Positions 8,820 to 15,773 of a stretch of 19,124 nt of DNA are shown piece by piece. The position numbers were made by a program, and so were the translations under genes. Numbering within the stretch: the first letter of the stretch is position 1; the number at the start of each line of letters is the position of its first letter. The stretch is taken from positions 1-19,124 of the forward strand of contig JALPMN010000560.1 of NCBI GenBank assembly GCA_024243835.1. Reading direction: 5' to 3'. Source of the DNA: Enteropsectra breve (taxonomy: Eukaryota; Microsporidia). Below the pieces are notes generated by a model. It was given only the letters and a program-made list of their open reading frames with translations, ran no database searches and was not told the origin of the DNA.

Positions 8820-9296
8820 CCCAGTCTGGGCTATAGCCCGATCATACACATTTCGTGCTTCGATTCCTGCCTCTTCCATGCACAGACTATTTTTCCCATG
8901 CATAGGTTAGAGCCCTCTAGTGAGCAGCCACCGGTTTCCCGTAGATAGAGGGTTGCATACACAGCTCGGGCTTGGGCTTTTACAGCTTTACGCCTGGACA
9001 GGGCCTCCGCTTGCATACCGGGTTTAGAATTACCAGTCGCGCCTATAGGGAGTTTCCATTCCCACGTATTCCTTGCATAGCACGCTTTAGGTCGCTGACG
9101 CTTTCGTTTCATGCCCTACTGGTAAGTCGGGCATGTTTTGGTTCGCCACTCCCGTGGGTCTTCCTAATGCGGCCATTTAGAGCTCTGCTACGGCTGGCAG
9201 AGACGAAGTTCTAGGCTTCGATTACCGAAGCACCATGTTGTACAGGCAATGGTGTCAGCGCTACGTTTATTTAGGCTTCCAAATTTATGGGATTTT
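8820..9296. other. GC-rich island of unknown nature
   Basis: This stretch is about half G+C, clearly richer than the AT-rich surroundings. It contains a 93-codon minus-strand frame (8831-9112) and an overlapping plus-strand frame (8972-9214), neither with recognisable domains, and small hairpins such as GGGCTATAGCCC near 8828-8839. It does not look like rRNA. It lies directly downstream, on the minus strand, of a tRNA-like sequence, so it could be the body of a SINE-like element. Foreign DNA is the alternative. Confidence 0.4.
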
Positions 9297-9369
9297 AACC
9301 CCATCGGGAATCGAACCCGTGACCTTTCGCCTGGCAGGAAGTCGAAACTACCACTGACCAAAGTTTACA
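9297..9369 (-). other. Degenerate tRNA-Gly(GCC)-like sequence (pseudo-tRNA or SINE head)
   Basis: On the minus strand the order is a D-arm-like TGGTCAGTGGTAG (A box), an anticodon region with CTGCCAG (GCC at 9333-9335), and a near-perfect T arm GGGTTCGATTCCC (B box). A four-base insertion (ACTT) breaks the 5' anticodon stem, since TTTCG(actt)C would otherwise pair with GCGAAA. One D-loop base appears deleted compared with usual tRNA-Gly, and the acceptor stem has mismatches. It should not fold as a normal tRNA. The internal RNA polymerase III boxes may still be usable. Likely a tRNA pseudogene or the head of a tRNA-derived retroelement. Confidence 0.6.
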
Positions 9370-9480
9370 AGTTTCTAAGGAAAGGCTAACTGTTTTATTT
9401 TGTGCAAGTATGGTTGTAAAAAGAGACCTGCAGTAATAATTAGAAAATACCCAAAGCCAAGATGCTTTAAGAATAAAATT

Positions 9481-9573
9481 TTATCAAAAAAAGTTATTTA
9501 CTCACTTTGTTATCCAAGATATTCGGTGCTGTGGTATTTTAATAGTAGTGAAGGCTCTGGCATTATGTCAGGA
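9481..9573 (+). repeat. Dispersed repeat, copy 2
   Basis: Similar in the same orientation to 1761-1850, sharing the ATATTCGGTGCT core (9519-9530) with similarity extending about 40 bases on each side. The two copies are about 7.7 kb apart and diverged. Confidence 0.5.
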
Positions 9574-9889
9574 AAATGACTATTGGCTGTTGCTCTTTTT
9601 CCAAAACTGACAAGGAGCCCGGGCTGATGCAAATATGGGGTCACCCCTATCACACAATGCTGTACTGCCGCTTTTATTTTAGTGATTTATAGGTGCCATG
9701 CTCTTTATATTTATGTTTATTTTTTTCATTATGCTTTCAATGTTTTCTTTTATTCTGCTCTCAAGCCTATCAATGAATTTTTTTCATTTTCCATATCCCT
9801 ATCCTGGTTTTTATTCACACTGATGCTCAAATGCCCTCCTAGTAGAAATGGCATGCTCTGCTTGACACAATTGTTAGTAGCATTCATGG
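9574..9889. other. Spacer before the Merlin element, nothing recognised
   Basis: A T-rich stretch on the plus strand. The minus strand would be expected to carry gypsy reverse transcriptase if the Merlin element had simply inserted into one gypsy copy, but I see no reverse transcriptase motif, only short stop-interrupted frames. Confidence 0.4.
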
Positions 9890-9894
9890 ATCAA

Positions 9895-9932
9895 GGCCAT
9901 TTTCCGCCCCGGGGGGGGGGCGGAAAATGGCC
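9895..9932. repeat. Hairpin with poly-G loop at the left Merlin end
   Basis: GGCCATTTTCCGCCCC (9895-9910) is followed by its exact complement GGGGCGGAAAATGGCC (9917-9932) with six Gs between. The second arm is an extra partial copy of the right-end sequence placed inside the left end. It may be end-to-end joining of two element termini or a rearranged end. Confidence 0.85.
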
Positions 9933-9982
9933 CATAAAAATTTACCTTAGGTAACACAAAAAAGACCTTAAATAATTACCCC

Positions 9983-10804
9983 ATGGATACCAAAATGGAG
10001 GATATAATCCTACTCAAGACAAAAAGTAAAGAAGAGATCATTGAGTATTTCAGAGGTCTCAATTTATTAAAATCTCACCAAAACTGCGAAAAGTGTGAGA
10101 GGCCAATGATCATGAGGAAAAGAGCTGCTATTAAAGATGGATATCAATGGGTTTGTCGTTATGCAGCTTGCTCTAGTTATAAAACAACTATGAGTATAAG
10201 AACTGGCAGCTTTTTTGAACAGTTTAATATATCTTTGGTCGACGTTTATTTGATTGTCTTTGGCTGGGTGACTGACAAGCAGAACTGCAGCTTGCTGAGA
10301 GATTTTCACGTTAAGAAGATATATAAAATATTGAGGGAGCTGGTAAGCGGATACTTTGTCAGTATGAATGTAACTCTAGGTGGGCCTAGAATCATCTGCC
10401 AAATCGATGAATCTAAAATGAACCACAAAACCAAATATAATCTGGGGAAAAGGTCAAAAGATATCTGGGTGTTTGGAATTGTCGACACATCATTTACACC
10501 AGGCAAAGCTTTTGTGCAAATTGTTGAGAAAAAAGACGCAGAAACTTTATTCCCAATTATTCAGGCAAAATGTCTTCCAGGAACTATAATTCATAGTGAT
10601 CAGTGGGCTGCTTATCGTAAAATTCAAGAAAAAGCAGGATTTGAGAATGGAACTGTCAATCATTCTGTTAATTTTGTCAATCCAACAACTGGGGTGCATA
10701 CTCAAAATGTCGAAAGTTTTTGGAATAAACTTAAAAATCCAATCAAAAGGATGAATGGATGTAAAAAAACATGCATTGCATCTCTAATTAATGAGATATG
10801 CTAG
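9983..10804 (+). CDS. Merlin (IS1595/ISXO2-like) DDE transposase
   Basis: This 273-residue protein is a cut-and-paste transposase of the Merlin superfamily, related to bacterial IS1016/IS1595. It has an N-terminal zinc ribbon (C35, C38, C58, C63) preceding a helical region, then the DDE catalytic core: D142 in QIDES, D206 in HSDQW and E244 in QNVES, with the family signature GVHTQNVES. The frame is uninterrupted and all three acidic residues are present, so it may still be active. The end at INEIC looks a little short for the family, and the last helices may be missing. The ATG is preceded by CCCC, and AAAAATTT lies at 9936-9943, copying the host start signals. It is the best preserved of four Merlin copies in the window. 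Confidence 0.88.
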   Translation: MDTKMEDIILLKTKSKEEIIEYFRGLNLLKSHQNCEKCERPMIMRKRAAIKDGYQWVCRYAACSSYKTTMSIRTGSFFEQFNISLVDVYLIVFGWVTDKQNCSLLRDFHVKKIYKILRELVSGYFVSMNVTLGGPRIICQIDESKMNHKTKYNLGKRSKDIWVFGIVDTSFTPGKAFVQIVEKKDAETLFPIIQAKCLPGTIIHSDQWAAYRKIQEKAGFENGTVNHSVNFVNPTTGVHTQNVESFWNKLKNPIKRMNGCKKTCIASLINEIC

Positions 10805-10994
10805 AAAAACTATTTTCGCGAACGAAGTCTCATAGTACTGCATGGATTATTAAATGCTTCTTAATTTATAGTTTAGTTTATTGATTAAAACTACATTACA
10901 AAAGTATTAAAGTGCCTATACACATTATAAAGTTTTAATTTGTTACTAAAACATAGATTCTTATTATATTTTTTCTCTGCTATCATTTCAATTT
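10805..10994. other. 3' untranslated part of the Merlin element
   Basis: An AT-rich tail between the transposase stop and the right poly-G run. It contains no further gene. The bases just after the stop could encode a few more transposase residues in a shifted frame, but I cannot confirm this. Confidence 0.4.
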
Positions 10995-11557
10995 GGGGGG
11001 GGGGGGCGGAAAATGGCCTTGATACGTTCTTCATCTTGATAGTATATTTCATGCCCATCCACTTTAATGCTGGCTTTGGCAAAATCAATCATGATATTTG
11101 CCCTTTTCGTGAATTCTGTTCCGATTATGATGTCGAATGGACTGTCTGTCATAACGAATACCGTCATTTTGTAATAAGTTTTTGGAATTCGATCAAATTT
11201 GAACTTCAGATCTGTCATTTTATCGATCCAAACCTTAGTTGAGTTCGCCATAAAAATTGTTTTCTTATTATCGCATCTAACAGGTTCGATGTTTAGCTTC
11301 TGGCACAGAAGATCCGAAATAAAACTTGATGCAGCTCCAGTGTCTATTAATGCTTTTATGCTCTTCTCTTTCACGAAAACTTCGACCACGGGTTCTTCGA
11401 GGCATCTCCCCTTTTCAAAAAGTATGTTTGCGGAACTTCTTTTTTCCGTCCGGCCTTGATTTTTATTGTTTAGTGTGAAGCACTCACTTGAATTATGCGT
11501 TGTAGTCTTATGGAAAGAACACCATTTTGATCCTTTCAATTCTCTTTTGATATGCAA
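10988..11557 (-). pseudogene. Ty3/gypsy gag-pol: zinc knuckle and aspartic protease part
   Basis: About 190 codons in the same frame as the upstream gag pieces. Near the start is a zinc-knuckle-like C-x2-H-x4-H-x4-C (WCSFHK...HNSSEC), a CHHC variant of the usual CCHC. It is followed by a retropepsin-like protease with the active site ALIDTGAASSFIS and the later conserved DIIIGTEF flap-end block. The frame should continue into reverse transcriptase but is cut off: its last codons (from about RIKAIF) lie in the inverted repeat and G run of the Merlin element. A TAA at 11561-11563 separates it from the gag frame. No reverse transcriptase lies downstream, so this copy cannot transpose alone. Confidence 0.75.
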
Positions 11558-11560
11558 TCC

Positions 11561-11944
11561 TTATGGCAAATTTGAAGATCTTATTGTTTCGATTCGTTCT
11601 AGCAAGTCTATTATTTCTGGCCATGGTTTATTCTCGTTTCTGGCAATTTCTTCCTTGACCCATCTCGGTAATCCTTTCAATAGAAAATCGTTTCTTTCTC
11701 TCAATGTAAGAGCTTCTGACCTAGGGACACACATATTTGCAACTAAGGACATTTTATTAATTGCCTCAAAATAATCTCTTAACTTGTTGAAATCCTTTAA
11801 GTCTATCTCTTTAAGCTCGCACAAAACTGTCTGAAAAAGTGTCTTGTTATATTTAAGTCGTACTAGTCTGTCTAAAAGGCCCTGAAAATCTGAGGTTTCA
11901 TTGTATATCGCCTTCCATAATCCGTTAGCCATGAGATTTTTCAA
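11561..11944 (-). pseudogene. Ty3/gypsy gag, C-terminal (capsid-like) part
   Basis: About 127 codons of a helical gag region, with a block such as FQGLLDRLVRLKYNK and LPRWVKEEIA typical of retrotransposon gag (UBN2/Retrotrans_gag-like) domains. It is in the same frame as the gag N-terminal piece (12155-12550) and as the zinc knuckle-protease piece, from which it is separated by one in-frame TAA (11561-11563). That TAA could be a mutation or, less likely, a readthrough site between gag and pol. The first Met here is probably internal. The true reading enters from upstream, where an insertion of roughly 210 bases intervenes. Confidence 0.7.
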
Positions 11945-12154
11945 ATAAATTTTTTATTTTACGGGTTCATTTATCTCGCTGTCATGCCTTCTCAGGCATC
12001 TTCAGCTTAACCATCACTTTTTTTATTACTAATATTATCAGTAATAAAAAAGGGTGATGGCAAACTATTTAAGAAAAAATAACCTAGAGGGGCATGGATG
12101 CCAAGGGTGAGAGCTACAATAAATCTATTTACTTACTTTATTTAAATGGCACCA
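11945..12154. mobile_element. Fold-back insertion interrupting gag
   Basis: The gag frame is broken here by about 210 bases that keep the frame register but carry several stops. The centre is a long hairpin: 12011-12030 (CCATCAC, T run, ATTACT) against 12040-12060, nearly complementary, with a loop of about 9 bases. A smaller inverted repeat (atcatatccc against gggtatgat) lies just outside, near 12147-12173, and GGCATGGATGCC near 12092-12103. It resembles a small fold-back or MITE-type insertion. Exact ends unknown. Confidence 0.5.
12011..12060. repeat. Hairpin, 20-base arms
   Basis: Arms CCATCACTTTTTTTATTACT (12011-12030) and 12040-12060 pair with one mismatch and one extra base around the loop AATATTATC. 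It is the core of the insertion in gag. Confidence 0.85.
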
Positions 12155-12550
12155 TCATATCCCTACGGGGGTATGATACTCGCACATGACGAATATCTCT
12201 TTTAGTGTCTCTCCCCACTCAATTGGGTCCTGTAAAGAAACGCTTTTAAGTTTTTCTATTCTCATTTTTAAGCCCGAAACTTCTCCTTTGCTTGTGAATT
12301 CTACCGATTCGTTATTAATTGTAAGAAGCTTAAGTTGGTTCGCTATTTCGTTTAGAGGTGAACTGGACTCCTTCATTAACTTTTCGCTGCTAATGGTATC
12401 TCGGTCCTTTTCGGCTGAATTCAGCTTGCCGTGCATCGCAGGGGGTAGGCCCGAAAACATACTCGCGTCCGAAAAATTTAATGAATGATTCTCTTGCTTC
12501 GCGCGACCTGCTTGAGCATTGCCGAAGGTCTCTTCTCCCGAACCTTGCAT
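12155..12550 (-). pseudogene. Ty3/gypsy gag, N-terminal part
   Basis: This 131-codon frame begins at an ATG with CCC immediately upstream and two AAAATTTT elements, so it is the natural start of the gag gene. The N-terminal half is polar and low in complexity. The end (SLQDPIEWGETLKEIFVM) resembles the first helices of retrotransposon gag domains. It stops in inserted sequence at about 12155, and gag resumes in the same frame at 11944. I infer one gag-protease gene of about 1.5 kb, broken by that insertion and one stop. Family assignment rests mainly on the zinc knuckle and protease downstream. Confidence 0.65.
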
Positions 12551-12588
12551 GGGATACTCTATGTGAAAATTTTTATATTAAAAATTTT
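12551..12588 (-). promoter_or_regulatory. gag start-site signals: CCC-ATG and two AAAATTTT elements
   Basis: On the minus strand, AAAATTTT-type elements at 12580-12588 and 12566-12574 precede CCC (12551-12553), which touches the ATG. This is the same arrangement as CCT4. The element starts one base after the stop codon of the Merlin fragment. Confidence 0.6.
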
Positions 12589-12984
12589 CTAAAAAACATT
12601 GTCAAGAGCTTGGGCTCTGACACTTATTAAATGTAGAATAGCTTCCCAAAGCCTCTCTTTGTTGTTCCACTTAAAACAAAACTCTTTTAAAAACCTCTCT
12701 CTACAAGTTGTCTTCACGCCCTGTCTATTCTTAATCTCCATCTTAATAACATTGTTCATGGACTCTACTGCCTGGGTATTCACTCCAGTAAGCCGATTTA
12801 TGAACTCGTACTTATGGCACACTGTGCAATGCTCTTCAAATAACTCATTTAGTTTTCCATACGACTTATGCTCATCAGTATAAATTTTACTGTTTGATGC
12901 TGTTGTGGGGACCTGGGAACCAGGTCCTGAAACCTTTTTAGATAAAGTTTTATTTAATTTTCTCTCTTTATCGTTCCCACTCAT
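12589..12984 (-). pseudogene. Merlin transposase fragment, C-terminal half
   Basis: The frame encodes the second catalytic motif (IYTDEHKSY), the family signature GVNTQAVESMNN with the catalytic Glu, and a C terminus running to a natural-looking end (KERLWEAILHLI). The zinc ribbon, the first catalytic Asp and about half of the protein are missing. The first 30 residues (from MSGNDKERKLNK) are poorly conserved. Near GPGS there is an 8-residue insert encoded by a small hairpin (GGACCTGG at 12909-12916, CCAGGTCC at 12920-12927). The frame overlaps the end of the gypsy integrase frame by 17 bases and ends next to the gag start signals, so it sits between two gypsy pieces. It differs clearly in sequence from the other three Merlin copies. 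Confidence 0.75.
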
Positions 12985-13799
12985 GCTTCCGTGGGCAAAG
13001 TAAAACTTTTATTAAAATTTTTAAGGTCCGAGGACCTGTGCAGTTTATAGAGAGTAGTGACTCTCCTGGCAACACCTCTTCCTCCTTGAGAATCTTCCAT
13101 TCTTCCTCATCAAAACCATAATATTTCTTTAATTTTGCCTGATTATACTCGAATGTTGCCCCCGATAAACTTTTTATAGTATAAGCTCCCTTCGGTTTAA
13201 CATTGACTACGATAAAAGGCCCGGCCCATTTGTCATTTAATTTATGGCCCGTTTCATACTTTTCTTTCAGTTTCATTACTATTTCACCCGGCTGAAATGA
13301 TTGCAAATTCAAGGAGGAATTATCTTCTACTGCTCTAACTATTTCCATGTTTCTGATATCTATCGCCTTTTGGATTGCAGAGTTTCTTTTTGCTTCAATA
13401 TTACTTATTATTTCCTCAGATGTTCTAGACACACTGGCTGTTTCTGTTGCAATTATAAATGAACTTGGTTCCCGTCCGTATAAAAGATTAAATGGGCTCA
13501 CTCCAAGCTTCGAAATCGGTGAAATTCTGTAGGAATACAATGCCATTTCGAGATACTCATCCCGATGTTAAAAATCGTTCTTGCATAGTTTAGCAAGTCG
13601 TCCAACCAATGTTCTGTTCAGCTTCTCTACCGCACCATTGCGCTTTGGGTTGTAAGCAGAAGTGTACGATTTTTTTGTACCTATAATGTTGCAAAAATGC
13701 TTTATTGTCTTCGAAGTGAATTCTTTGCCTTGGTCCGAGAGTATTATTGCAGGCGGTCCATGACGCATACATGGTTCTTTAAAGGTTAGAGATTTCTTT
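12968..13799 (-). pseudogene. Ty3/gypsy integrase, 3' part
   Basis: On the minus strand this reads the second half of an integrase core: ILSDQGKEF (second catalytic Asp), YNPKRNGAVEKLNRTL (catalytic Glu) and ISKLGVSPFNLLYGREP. The C-terminal GPY/F-type module follows, with KWAGPFIVV and GAYTIKSLSG. That module marks the Ty3/gypsy (Metaviridae-type) group. One in-frame TAA (13568-13570) breaks it between NDF and HRDEYLE. The first catalytic Asp, RNase H and reverse transcriptase are absent. The frame ends abruptly at the inverted end of the 906-bp element, whose insertion or associated deletion removed the 5' part. It has the same orientation and frame as the gag pieces further left, but integrase should follow gag, so at least two gypsy copies or a rearrangement is implied. 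Confidence 0.85.
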
Positions 13800-14705
13800 T
13801 GCAGCAAAATATTACAACTTGCAGCAAGATCTGACATTTTCATTAATAATTTGCAGCAAGCTATTACAATTTGCAGCAAAAAAATAAAAAGTTAAAAATA
13901 ACCATTAACTCCTGTGTAGGTTATGATTTTTTAGAATTTTTATTTAGTTAACCTTTTTTCTTGCTGTCTGTTAATAGAGTGACTGTTATCATACTAAGAC
14001 GATACGTAGTTGCCAACAAGTAGTATATATGCTCGCATCGCTATTTTATCTAAAAAGCCCACGTGTGGTCAGCCAACACACACTAATAACGAGGCGACGG
14101 TGAGCAAAGCTTAAGAGTATGCTAGGAACATTCCCAAAAGTTTATGAAGTGACAGTACGTAAACTAAGTTTTTTTGTCTAAAAAGCCAAAGCATCAGTAT
14201 AAGATATCTGGATATGAGAATAGTAATATTTTAAAGTAACATAGTGATAGCAGTATATTTGCAGTTCGTCATTTGATTGAATAACTCAATCTCAATGTTT
14301 ACATAGCATTAATACTAACTGCCAGTTTCGAGAAAAACTAAGCTAGCTCAATAATAGTTAACAATGAGTTTTCGTAAGATTCTCGATTCTTTGTCAATGT
14401 AATAGATCCTATACTTACAATATCAGTGAAATACGATACGATTTCACTGAAAAATGCATTGTAAAGAAGCCTTAAATTGCTAGCGGCTGAATCAAATACA
14501 TTGCTGGCAGCGGAAAATAGAAATAGAAAATAAATGGAGCTTTCACAATTTGCAGATGTTTCTTTAATTTTCTGATTAAATCGCTAAAATGCATTTTTTG
14601 TACTCGGCCAAAGATGTTAGGTTAGTTCCTGCATTTTATAATATTTTGCTGCATTTTTTCAAAGTGAATATCAAATTTTACTGCGTTTTGTAATATTTTG
14701 CTGCA
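13800..14705. mobile_element. Non-autonomous element (MITE-like) with 52-bp-spaced terminal repeats
   Basis: TGCAGCAAAATATTACAA (13800-13817) is exactly the reverse complement of 14688-14705. Each end carries a second, diverged copy of the terminal unit 52 bases further in: on the left at 13853-13880, on the right at about 14630-14655. TTGCAGCAA therefore occurs four times in the first 80 bases. The 700-bp interior has no coding frame. It includes a perfect 10-bp inverted repeat (14423-14432 and 14441-14450). No transposase relation is evident, and no clear target duplication touches the ends. It truncates the gypsy integrase on its left and lies 38 bases from a Merlin pseudogene on its right. 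Confidence 0.65.
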
Positions 14706-14743
14706 TAAAAATATTTTTCTCCTTTAAGGTAATCAAAAAAAAT

Positions 14744-15376
14744 TTATTTATATTTTTGGGGGGAATTTTTTACACAAGCTTCGAAACCTTCAATTCCATT
14801 TGTTTGGGTCCCATTTTCACTAATAAAACTATGAGAATGGTTCACAACATGATGATCTGAATACAAATTATCTGCCACCAGAGGATAAGATGGGTATCCA
14901 TCCGTATAAAACTTCAACAAAGATATCACTGCATTTTCTAGAACTCTAAAAATAGTCTCTGCCCGCCGATTTTTAATTCTCATTATCAAAAACTATCCGT
15001 TTTCATCAACACAACCTAAGATCCATACTATATCTCTTATCGTTTTATCAGTCGATGTCGGTGATCTAATTATTCCTCTTATAGATAGAACCATTTCATC
15101 GCACTGTACAATTCTATTGATACCTCTAAGTTGGTATGCAAAACGATCTCGGTAACTATTATATGCATTTCTAAAACCTTTTCAGGCTGCATAAATAGTA
15201 TTATTAGTCGTATCTATAGTTATGCTAATCTGCTTATATGAAAAATCGTTAAAAATGCACCATAGAAGATACAAGTAATCAATGATAAACAGTTATGTAC
15301 TCAACAATGAAAATCTTGCACGACAGCTTCTTATACTGTATCGATTAGCTACTCTCTGTATGCTTTTTTCCTTCAT
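14744..15376 (-). pseudogene. Merlin transposase pseudogene with three in-frame stops
   Basis: One minus-strand frame, from an ATG at 15376 to a TAA at 14744, encodes a Merlin-type transposase without any frameshift but with stops at 15293-15295 (TAA), 15182-15184 (TGA) and 14993-14995 (TAG). Visible parts are the second half of the zinc ribbon (SIRSCRARFS), the first catalytic motif VQCDEM, the block KNRRAET, the second motif FYTDGYPSY, and TNGIEGF with the catalytic Glu. All three acidic residues survive, so the decay is mostly point mutation. The N-terminal Cys pair is not seen. It resembles the NRRAET/YSDG..Y subtype and differs from the copies at 9983 and 15774. Confidence 0.75.
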
Positions 15377-15479
15377 ATGGTCTTTTGATGTTAAGTGCGG
15401 GATGAGGCTCCTCGCTCGCCTCATCACTAACATGATTATTTATAAAACATTTCTTACTCATAATAATTTGTTTAAATAA

Positions 15480-15684
15480 GAATCCTTTTATAGTTTTTCC
15501 AAAACTAAAATTCCTATTGGTTTATATAAAAATCTATAAGCCAATAGAGACAAAATATGAAATAAAGGGTCCCTGGGGAAAAAAGGGGACCGAAGTGAAA
15601 GAAAGGGATCTTGGGAAAACAGATGATACGGCAGTGAAAGAAAAGGACATCGGGGAAAATAATGAAGCGGAGGCAAAAAAATGA
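15480..15684 (+). other. Open frame with charged KEKD repeats, unidentified fragment
   Basis: A 67-codon open stretch between TAA (15477-15479) and TGA (15682-15684) lacks an in-frame ATG near its start. Its second half encodes an imperfect charged repeat: EVKERDLGK followed by AVKEKDIGE, then a Glu/Lys-rich end. The repeat is visible in the DNA as about 28 similar bases. It could be a fragment of a host low-complexity protein caught between two Merlin copies. No family recognised. Confidence 0.3.
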
Positions 15685-15773
15685 AATGAGCTTAAAAATT
15701 TAAAAAGAATTGCTACTCAGGACATCTGGATTACATTAAACTCAACTTTTTGTTTGAATTTTTTATCCTCTAT

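Larger units (their letters stand above)
9890..11023 (+). mobile_element. Merlin-type DNA transposon bounded by a 21-bp perfect inverted repeat
   Basis: The 21 bases at 9890-9910 (starting ATCAAGGCC) are the exact reverse complement of 11003-11023. Between them lies one Merlin transposase gene. The inner side of each end is a G run on the plus strand (ten Gs at 9911-9920, twelve at 10995-11006). The right end overlaps the last codons of the gypsy protease frame, giving it an artificial Arg-Pro-Pro tail. No target duplication is obvious next to these ends, so the true ends could lie slightly elsewhere. Confidence 0.6.

Noticed and set aside
8831..9112. 93-codon minus-strand frame in the GC-rich island as a protein gene
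   Set aside because: No recognisable domain, no start signal, and high GC with few stops makes open frames on both strands likely by chance.
8820..9296. The GC-rich island as an rRNA fragment
   Set aside because: I found none of the universally conserved small- or large-subunit rRNA segments on either strand.
9297..9369. A functional tRNA-Gly gene
   Set aside because: The anticodon stem is split by four extra bases, the D loop is short and the acceptor stem is mismatched, although the T arm is good.
9682..9954. Plus-strand 90-codon frame rich in Phe
   Set aside because: T-rich composition explains it, and it runs through the Merlin inverted repeat and G run.
10988..11023. Arg-Pro-Pro tail of the gypsy protease frame as real protein sequence
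   Set aside because: These codons are the Merlin inverted repeat and poly-G run read on the other strand.
11199..11774. Plus-strand frames of 86 and 102 codons
   Set aside because: They are antisense shadows of the gypsy protease and gag reading frames.
13850..13880. The TTGCAGCAA repeats as a CRISPR-like array
   Set aside because: Only a few short, inverted and diverged copies at both ends of an element, in a eukaryotic context.
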